In this document: positions 50,030 through 55,160 of the stretch, one piece after another
Layout: each line of letters starts with the position of its first letter
Position numbering within the stretch: the stretch's first letter is position 1
Program-made: the position numbers and the translations under genes
Assembly: GCA_003140935.1 (NCBI GenBank)
Contig: PLLJ01000035.1
Span: forward strand, 1-55,160
DNA: 55,160 bases
Source: Candidatus Omnitrophota bacterium
GTDB taxonomy: Bacteria; Omnitrophota; Omnitrophia; Omnitrophales; Aquincolibacteriaceae
Direction of reading: 5' to 3'
Notes under the pieces: generated by a model
Seen by the model: the letters and a program-made list of their open reading frames with translations, nothing else
The model's database searches: none
Told to the model about the DNA's origin: nothing

Positions 50030-50797
50030 GTGTTTCAAAAAAACCTGCTTGCCGGTATGTTAGCTTTGATGTCCACTCTCGCGCCCTCCGCTTACGCCGG
50101 GAAAGTGGAATATCCCACGCTCTATCCCGCCCCGAATGGTGATTATCAGAATTTATATAGCACGAAGGCTTCTTACTTTGCCACGAACGCGGGAGGAGAG
50201 AACGTCGGCATTGGGACGACGACCCCAGACGCCCGCGCGAGATTGGATGTTAATGGTAATATTTTTAATACGGGAGGTTCTCTTATTTTTTCCACCGCAA
50301 CGGGTGACCATACCGGTATTGGCAATACCGCCGGCTGGGCAGCCATTGAAGATTCCATATCTTATAACACCTTGATGCTTTTGGGCCGCTCCGGCGGTGT
50401 CGGGGGCAACCGTTCTGTGAGTATCTGGGACCGCTTGGATGTTAATGGGACCGCCTATGTTACTGGCGGTGCGTGGAGCGGTTCTGACATAAGAAGGAAA
50501 AAGAACATTGTGCCGTTATCCGGAAATACCTTGGATAAGGTCTTAAAATTAAGAGGCGTGAAATTTGACTGGAAACAGGAAGAAAGTAAAGAGATTAAGT
50601 TTCCCAAAGAAAGGCAAATAGGACTCATTGCTCAGGAAGTAGAGAAAGAATTTCCGGAGTTGGTCTCTACGGATGGTCTGGGATATAAGGCTGTTGCCTA
50701 TGATCGATTTACCGCGGTGTTGTTAGAAGCCATTAAGGCTCAGCGAAAAGAGATCGAACTTTTAGGAAAAGAAATCGCAGATCTGAAAAAAACTTAA
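50030..50797 (+). CDS. Exported peptidase-S74 (intramolecular chaperone) domain protein, paralogue 1
   Basis: A GTG start after GAGGTG gives V-F-Q-K-N, matching the starts of its two paralogues. A signal peptide ends near S-A-Y-A. The mature start reads G-K-V-E-Y-P-T-L-Y-P, a variant of the T-T-Y-Y-P-S-P-Y pattern of copy 3. Then come an N-V-G-I-G-T-T-T-P fibre-like motif and the S74 domain. S-D-I-R-R-K at residues 152-157 supplies the Ser-Lys pair that cuts such proteins autocatalytically. I-G-L-I-A-Q-E-V-E and Y-D-R-F-T-A-V-L-L-E-A-I-K-A-Q close the domain. Relative to copy 3, one extra A in a poly-A run shortens its C terminus. Confidence 0.85.
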   Translation: MFQKNLLAGMLALMSTLAPSAYAGKVEYPTLYPAPNGDYQNLYSTKASYFATNAGGENVGIGTTTPDARARLDVNGNIFNTGGSLIFSTATGDHTGIGNTAGWAAIEDSISYNTLMLLGRSGGVGGNRSVSIWDRLDVNGTAYVTGGAWSGSDIRRKKNIVPLSGNTLDKVLKLRGVKFDWKQEESKEIKFPKERQIGLIAQEVEKEFPELVSTDGLGYKAVAYDRFTAVLLEAIKAQRKEIELLGKEIADLKKT

Positions 50798-50883
50798 GAA
50801 TTTGAAGGCGAAGACCGGAAAAGTTTAACAAGAAAAAATCCGGGTTGATCAACAGTTCAACGCATCGAGAAGATGGAGATAAA

Positions 50884-51657
50884 GTGATTCAAAAAAATAT
50901 TTTGACCGGCTTATTTATTTTGATACTGGGGCTTGTGCCCTCTGCTTACGCCGGAAGAGCGGAGTTAACCACGTATTTTCCCATCCCGTATAGCGAGTAC
51001 ACGAATTTAAAGAGCACGAAGTCTTCTTGCTTCGCCACGGACTCGGGAGAGAGAGTCGGCATCGGGACGGCGGCCCCAAACCCAAGCGCGACTTTGGATG
51101 TTAATGGCAATATTTTTGATACGGGAGGTTCTTTTATTTTTTCCACCGCAGCGGGTGTCTATACTACGATTGGCAATGCCGCTGGCTGGGCAGCCATTGA
51201 AAATTCCGCAGCGGATAACACCTTGATGATTTTGGGCCGTTCCGGCGGCTTAGGGGGCTTGCGTTCTGTGAGTGTCTGGGACCGCTTGGATGTTAATGGG
51301 ACCGCCTATGTTACTAGCGGTGCGTGGAGCGGTTCTGACATAAGAAGGAAAAAGAACATTGTTCCGCTATCCGGAAATACCTTGGATGAGATATTAAAAT
51401 TAAGAGGCGTGGAATTTGACTGGAAACAGGAAGAAAGTGAAGATATTAAGTTTCCCAAAGAAAGGCAAATAGGACTCATTGCTCAGGAAGTAGAGAAAGA
51501 ATTTCCGGAGTTGGTCTCTACGGATGGCCTGGGATATAAGGCTGTTGCCTATGATCGATTTACCGCGGTGTTGTTAGAAGCCATTAAGGCTCAGCAGAGG
51601 GATATCGAAAGTTTAAAAGCAGAACTTGATCAATTGAAGAGATCAGAATCCAAGTAA
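50884..51657 (+). CDS. Exported peptidase-S74 domain protein, paralogue 2
   Basis: The GTG start (V-I-Q-K-N) follows GGAG. A signal peptide ends at Y-A-G, then E-L-T-T-Y-F-P-I-P-Y-S-E-Y. Ser 151 and Lys 156 form the S74 pair. The last ~100 residues are nearly identical in DNA to the other copies, while the middle differs. It may form trimeric surface fibres, with the S74 part removed after folding. The neighbouring pilin operon suggests cell-surface structures. Confidence 0.85.
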   Translation: MIQKNILTGLFILILGLVPSAYAGRAELTTYFPIPYSEYTNLKSTKSSCFATDSGERVGIGTAAPNPSATLDVNGNIFDTGGSFIFSTAAGVYTTIGNAAGWAAIENSAADNTLMILGRSGGLGGLRSVSVWDRLDVNGTAYVTSGAWSGSDIRRKKNIVPLSGNTLDEILKLRGVEFDWKQEESEDIKFPKERQIGLIAQEVEKEFPELVSTDGLGYKAVAYDRFTAVLLEAIKAQQRDIESLKAELDQLKRSESK

Positions 51658-51669
51658 TCAACGTATTCA

Positions 51670-51795
51670 GGCGGAATTTTTGAATGGGGGGCATTCACAG
51701 GCGAATATTTTTGTGGTGTGCAGTCCGCGGTGTTCCTGGAAGGCCTTAAGGCTCAGCAATCGGAAAAGGAGATCAGGGAGCTGAAAAAGCGATAA
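51670..51795 (+). pseudogene. Fragment of a fourth S74-domain gene
   Basis: Codons from 51727 to the TAA at 51793 read A-V-F-L-E-G-L-K-A-Q-Q and then E-I-R-E-L, matching the C-terminal coiled part of the three neighbours (A-V-L-L-E-A-I-K-A-Q-Q). No start or upstream domain remains. A small hairpin with arms CGCCTG and CAGGCG follows near 51842-51870. Confidence 0.6.
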
Positions 51796-51891
51796 GCGGG
51801 TTCGCGGATACAAGAATTTCGCGTAATTCCGGGGACCGCCGCCTGTCATGCAGTGAGGCAGGCGCATTACTTAATTCAAATAAGGTGAAAA

Positions 51892-52692
51892 ATGTTCCTA
51901 AAAAATGTTTTCCGAGTCGTGTTTTTTTCGGCATTCGTGTTTACATCCGTTGCTTATGCCGGGAAAGTGGAATTGACCACTTATTATCCCAGCCCGTATG
52001 GCGAGTATATGACTTTAAAGAGCACGAAGGCTTCTTATTTTGCCACGAACGCGGGAGGAGAGAACGTCGGCATCGGGACGAGGACGCCAGACGCCCGCGC
52101 GACATTGGATGTTAATGGTAAATTTTTTAATACAGGAGGGTCTCTTATTTTTTCCACCGCAACGGGTGTCCATACCGGTATTGGCAATACCGCGGGTTGG
52201 GCAGCCATTGAAAATGCCTCAACAACTTATAACACCTTGATGATTTTGGGCCGTACCGGCGGCATAGGGGGCGTGCGTTCTGTGAGTATCTGGGACCGCT
52301 TGGATGTTAATGGGACAGCCTATTGCTCTGGCGGCGCGTGGAGCGGTTCTGACATAAGAAGGAAAAAGAACATTGTTCCGTTATCCGGAAATACCTTGGA
52401 TAAGGTCTTAAAATTAAGAGGCGTGAAATTTGACTGGAAACAGGAAGAAAGTAAAGAGATTAAGTTTCCCAAAGAAAGGCAAATAGGACTCATTGCTCAG
52501 GAAGTAGAGAAAGAATTTCCGGAGTTGGTCTCTACGGATGGTCTGGGATATAAGGCTGTTGCCTATGATCGATTTACCGCAGTATTGTTAGAAGCCATTA
52601 AGGCTCAGCAAAAAGAGATCGAACTTTTAGGAAAAGAAATCGCGGATCGGAAAAAGCTTAAGAGTCTGAAGGCGAAGACCGGGAAAGCCTGA
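51892..52692 (+). CDS. Exported peptidase-S74 domain protein, paralogue 3
   Basis: ATG start (M-F-L-K-N), signal peptide ending Y-A-G, then V-E-L-T-T-Y-Y-P-S-P-Y-G-E-Y, the clearest form of the shared mature N terminus. Ser 153 and Lys 158 form the S74 pair. The C terminus is about 12 residues longer than copy 1 because it lacks the extra A. Homology with copy 1 continues past the stop to about 52715, showing the size of the duplicated unit. Codon use is more AT-rich than in guaB next door. Confidence 0.86.
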   Translation: MFLKNVFRVVFFSAFVFTSVAYAGKVELTTYYPSPYGEYMTLKSTKASYFATNAGGENVGIGTRTPDARATLDVNGKFFNTGGSLIFSTATGVHTGIGNTAGWAAIENASTTYNTLMILGRTGGIGGVRSVSIWDRLDVNGTAYCSGGAWSGSDIRRKKNIVPLSGNTLDKVLKLRGVKFDWKQEESKEIKFPKERQIGLIAQEVEKEFPELVSTDGLGYKAVAYDRFTAVLLEAIKAQQKEIELLGKEIADRKKLKSLKAKTGKA

Positions 52693-52712
52693 CGGAAAAA
52701 ATTCCGGGTTTA

Positions 52713-52741
52713 TTGACATTCCCCGCGCGGTTTTGTATGAT
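52713..52741 (+). promoter_or_regulatory. Sigma70-type promoter for guaB
   Basis: A perfect TTGACA and TATGAT are separated by 17 bases. The start of transcription would be near 52748, leaving a leader of about 170 bases. Confidence 0.75.
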
Positions 52742-52846
52742 ACCGCAAATGGGACACCTAATAGTTCAACTTACACATCCGTTTAAGAAAAACCCTCTCA
52801 GTTCTCTTCTTGCCCACACACCGAGTACAACAAATAATACTTATCT

Positions 52847-52895
52847 AAAAGGGGACAGGCGCGTGATTTCCGCGATAGCCTGTTCTCTTTTTTTT
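52847..52895 (+). terminator. Intrinsic terminator hairpin inside the guaB leader (candidate attenuator)
   Basis: GGGGACAGGC (52851-52860) pairs over ten positions with GCCTGTTCTC (52878-52887) and is followed by eight T. The hairpin ends only 25 bases before the guaB start, leaving no room for another promoter. Transcripts from 52748 must pass it. The leader shows no purine riboswitch consensus. Confidence 0.75.
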
Positions 52896-52919
52896 CAAGG
52901 TTAACCGGAGGAATCTACT

Positions 52920-54080
52920 ATGTCAGTTTTTATCGGTCGCGACCGTAAGGCGCGCAGAGCTTATGGTTTTGACGAGATCGCTTTAGTACCCGGAGACAAG
53001 ACCATCAATCCGGATGAAGTCGATATCAAGATGCCTTTGGGAAAGATGACGCTCGATATTCCTTTCCTGGCATCGGCCATGGACGGGGTCGTGGACCCTG
53101 CCTTCGCTAAGGCCATGGGGAAGCTTGGCGGTCTGGCCGTGCTGAACCTCGAGGGGATCTACACCCGCTATGAGGATTACAAGTCGATCCTTGAGGAGAT
53201 CGCCAAGGCATCGCCCGAAAAGGCGACCCAGCTTGTGCAAAAACTTTATGTCAAACCCATCAGCGAAAAGTTGATCGCCAAGCGCGTCAAAGAGATCAAG
53301 AAAGGCGGCGTGCTCTGCGCCGTGAGCGCTATCCCTCAGCGCGCCGAAAAATTCGGCAAGATCGCCGAAGACGCGGGCGCGGATGTTTTCGTGGTGCAGT
53401 CGACCGTGACCACGGTGCGTCATATCGCGAAAGCCTATCAGGTCGTGGATTTCGGAAAACTCTGCAAAAAGATGAAGATCCCCGTGATCCTCGGGAATTG
53501 CGTGACCTACAAGGTCGCCTTGGAGCTGGCCGAGACCGGCTGCGCGGGACTGCTTGTGGGGATCGGTCCCGGTTCGGCTTGCACGACCCGCGGCGTTCTC
53601 GGGATCGGTGTGCCCCAGGTGACCGCGATCGCGGATTGCGCCGCGGCGCGCGAATTTTATCACAAGAAAACAGGCAAATACGTTTCGATCATCGCGGACG
53701 GCGGCATGTCGACGGGCGGCGATATCTGCAAGTCGATCGCAAGCGGCGCCGATGGCGTGATGGTGGGCTCGGCCTTTGCCCGCTCGAAAGAAGCCCCCGG
53801 CCGCGGATTCCATTGGGGCATGGCCACGCCTCACGCGAATCTTCCGCGGGGCACGAGAATTCATGTCGGCACGACGGGGACCCTGGAAGAGATCCTTTTT
53901 GGTCCCGCGCATCTGGATGACGGAACGCAGAACCTCGTCGGGGCGCTTCGCACTTCCATGGGGAATGTCGGCGCGGCCAATATCCGTGAGATGCAGATGA
54001 CCGAGATCGTGATCGCTCCGGCCATCAAGACCGAAGGAAAGCTCTTTCAAACCGCGCAAAAGCTCGGGATGTGTAAATAG
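52920..54080 (+). CDS. guaB: IMP dehydrogenase family protein, GuaB3 type
   Basis: Oxidises IMP to XMP (or acts as a related purine nucleotide oxidoreductase) before GuaA. The 386-residue TIM barrel has the catalytic loop GIGPGSACTTRGVLGIG with the active Cys, IIADGGMSTGGDICK and G-A-D-G-V-M-V-G-S. It lacks the CBS pair found in most IMP dehydrogenases and matches the shorter GuaB3 group. AGGAGG lies eight bases upstream. guaA follows after a repeat hairpin, so the two probably form the GMP branch. Confidence 0.9.
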   Translation: MSVFIGRDRKARRAYGFDEIALVPGDKTINPDEVDIKMPLGKMTLDIPFLASAMDGVVDPAFAKAMGKLGGLAVLNLEGIYTRYEDYKSILEEIAKASPEKATQLVQKLYVKPISEKLIAKRVKEIKKGGVLCAVSAIPQRAEKFGKIAEDAGADVFVVQSTVTTVRHIAKAYQVVDFGKLCKKMKIPVILGNCVTYKVALELAETGCAGLLVGIGPGSACTTRGVLGIGVPQVTAIADCAAAREFYHKKTGKYVSIIADGGMSTGGDICKSIASGADGVMVGSAFARSKEAPGRGFHWGMATPHANLPRGTRIHVGTTGTLEEILFGPAHLDDGTQNLVGALRTSMGNVGAANIREMQMTEIVIAPAIKTEGKLFQTAQKLGMCK

Positions 54081-54091
54081 CTAAAACCAAA

Positions 54092-54158
54092 TGAGGGGAC
54101 TCGTACTTCGGGACTCGTGCCTCATAAAAATTTAAACGAGTCCCTAATCACGGTCTTT
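54092..54158. repeat. GGGACTCG-family palindromic repeat between guaB and guaA
   Basis: GGGGACTCGTACTTCGGGACTCG on the left and ACGAGTCCC on the right flank an AT-rich centre (TAAAAATTTAA). The layout matches the copy at 23831. Confidence 0.7.
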
Positions 54159-54171
54159 AGACTAGGGTTTT

Positions 54172-55160
54172 ATGGACGAAAACATTGTCGTGCTTGATTT
54201 CGGATCGCAGTACACGCAGCTAATCGCCCGCCGTGTACGCGAAAACAAAGTCTTCTCCAAAGTCCTTCCCTTTAACGCGCCGCTTGAAAAGATCCTTGAG
54301 GGAAAACCCGCGGGGATCATTCTTTCCGGGTCTCCCGCCAATGTTTATGCCAAGGGCTCGCCGATCCCGGATGAGCGGCTTCTGCTTTGCGGGGTCCCGG
54401 TCCTCGGTATTTGTTACGGCATGCAGGTGACCGCGCATCTTTTTGGCGGCCGCGTTCACAAGTCCAGTAAGCGGGAATACGGATTTTCCGAACTCCATAT
54501 CGACAAATCCGATAGCCCGCTTTTCAAAGGCCTCCCGAAACGTTTGACATGCTGGATGAGCCACGGGGATAAGCTGGAGCGTCTCCCCAAAGGATTCGAA
54601 CGCCTCGCGCATACGGAGAACGCGCCGTTCGCGGCCATGGGCGACGCCCGGCGTAAGATCTATTGCATCCAGTTCCATGCCGAGGTCGCACATACGCCGC
54701 TCGGTTCCAAGATCCTCAAGAATTTCCTGTCCCGGATCTGCGGTTGCCGCATGACCTGGACGCCGGAATCCTTCGTTACCGAAAGTATCCGGGCTATCCG
54801 CCGGCAAGCGGGGAACCAGCGCGTGGTGCTCGGTCTTTCTGGAGGCGTTGATTCTTCGGTAGCGGCCGTGCTTCTTCACCGGGCCATCGGCAAAAAACTC
54901 AACTGTATCTTTGTGGACAACGGGCTTTTGCGGCTCGGCGAAGCCGAAAAAGTCGAAAAAACTTTCCGCGGCCACTTCAAGATGAACCTCAAGGTGGTGG
55001 ATGCCGAAAAGATCTTCTTGTCGCGCTTGAAGGGCGTGATCGATCCCGAAAAAAAACGCAAGATCATCGGGAAGGCCTTTATCGATGTGTTCAGCACCGA
55101 GGCCCGCAGGCTCGGGAAGGTGCCGTTCCTCGCGCAGGGGACGCTTTATCCGGACGTGAT
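54172..55160 (+). CDS. guaA: GMP synthase (glutamine-hydrolysing), 3' end outside window
   Basis: Turns XMP into GMP with glutamine and ATP. The N-terminal class I amidotransferase has LDFGSQYTQLIARR, the nucleophile Cys in GICYGMQ and the catalytic H-x-E in Q-F-H-A-E-V. The ATP pyrophosphatase domain starts near residue 205 with the P-loop LGLSGGVDSSVAA. The visible 329 residues are intact, and the frame is open to the window edge. Confidence 0.96.
   Translation, partial: MDENIVVLDFGSQYTQLIARRVRENKVFSKVLPFNAPLEKILEGKPAGIILSGSPANVYAKGSPIPDERLLLCGVPVLGICYGMQVTAHLFGGRVHKSSKREYGFSELHIDKSDSPLFKGLPKRLTCWMSHGDKLERLPKGFERLAHTENAPFAAMGDARRKIYCIQFHAEVAHTPLGSKILKNFLSRICGCRMTWTPESFVTESIRAIRRQAGNQRVVLGLSGGVDSSVAAVLLHRAIGKKLNCIFVDNGLLRLGEAEKVEKTFRGHFKMNLKVVDAEKIFLSRLKGVIDPEKKRKIIGKAFIDVFSTEARRLGKVPFLAQGTLYPDV

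Noticed and set aside
50030-52692. S74 genes as prophage tail-spike remnants
   Set aside because: Each has its own signal peptide and is flanked by chromosomal housekeeping and pilin genes; no phage structural, lysis or integrase gene is present.
52742-52850. Purine riboswitch in the guaB leader
   Set aside because: The conserved core bases and two-loop architecture of that class are not found.
1-55160. tRNA, rRNA or CRISPR elements
   Set aside because: No cloverleaf, rRNA core or regularly spaced direct-repeat array was recognised by reading either strand. The tandem 83/86-bp units have only two copies and contain no unique spacers.

Overview
The window is about 55 kb of gene-dense bacterial chromosome of moderate GC. 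The cell envelope genes (lpxD, an O-antigen-ligase family protein, lspA, lgt, type IV pilin-like proteins) point to a diderm bacterium. Futalosine-type menaquinone genes, giant multi-module reading frames and small exported peptidase-S74-type proteins suggest a PVC-group lineage, most likely Candidatus Omnitrophota. That placement is inference from gene content; no rRNA or other phylogenetic marker was analysed.

Layout. 1-3963 is the 3' part of a giant reading frame that enters from the left edge. It holds the C-terminal tail of a phosphohexomutase, a tandemly duplicated unknown domain, a catalytically complete phosphoglucose isomerase and an unknown C-terminal domain. 4267-15369 is a 3700-residue reading frame with a Sec signal peptide. 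Its modules resemble a TIKI/TraB-ChaN-like domain, a histidine phosphatase, two SAM methyltransferases, a UPF0489/arginase-like domain, a HAD phosphatase and an HExxH domain. In both frames the modules are separated by the pentapeptide R-S-E-[V/M/A/T/S]-R (17 copies, one ending in H). This looks like an undescribed polyprotein system with a protein-level punctuation or processing motif, and it is the main discovery candidate.

15390-30256 carries tyrS, a Gld-like ABC exporter with two auxiliary proteins, yggS-proC-yggT, a purine nucleoside phosphorylase, ileS, and a signalling block (histidine kinase, CheY-like regulator, HD-GYP protein behind a structured leader). 30286-33200 is a DksA-like/lspA/lgt/RluD-like run. 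33221-40583 holds late menaquinone (futalosine pathway) genes: ubiD-like, ubiA-like, ubiX, mqnA, mqnC and menG, interrupted by two small envelope proteins. 40591-43598 has a RidA-family gene, a CPBP membrane protease, mrp and folE. On the minus strand lie lpxD with an O-antigen ligase, and a SurA-N-like protein. 47299-49963 is a pilin operon with three minor pilins and three tandem pilin paralogues. 50030-52692 contains three paralogous exported S74-domain proteins plus a fragment of a fourth. guaB (GuaB3-type) follows a leader with a terminator hairpin, and guaA runs off the right edge.

The window is also rich in intergenic hairpin repeats. A GGGACTCG-type family occurs between genes, and fragments of it are translated inside two genes. 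Two loci carry tandem 83- and 86-bp units that conserve hairpin arms and keep tiny overlapping reading frames open between coupled genes.
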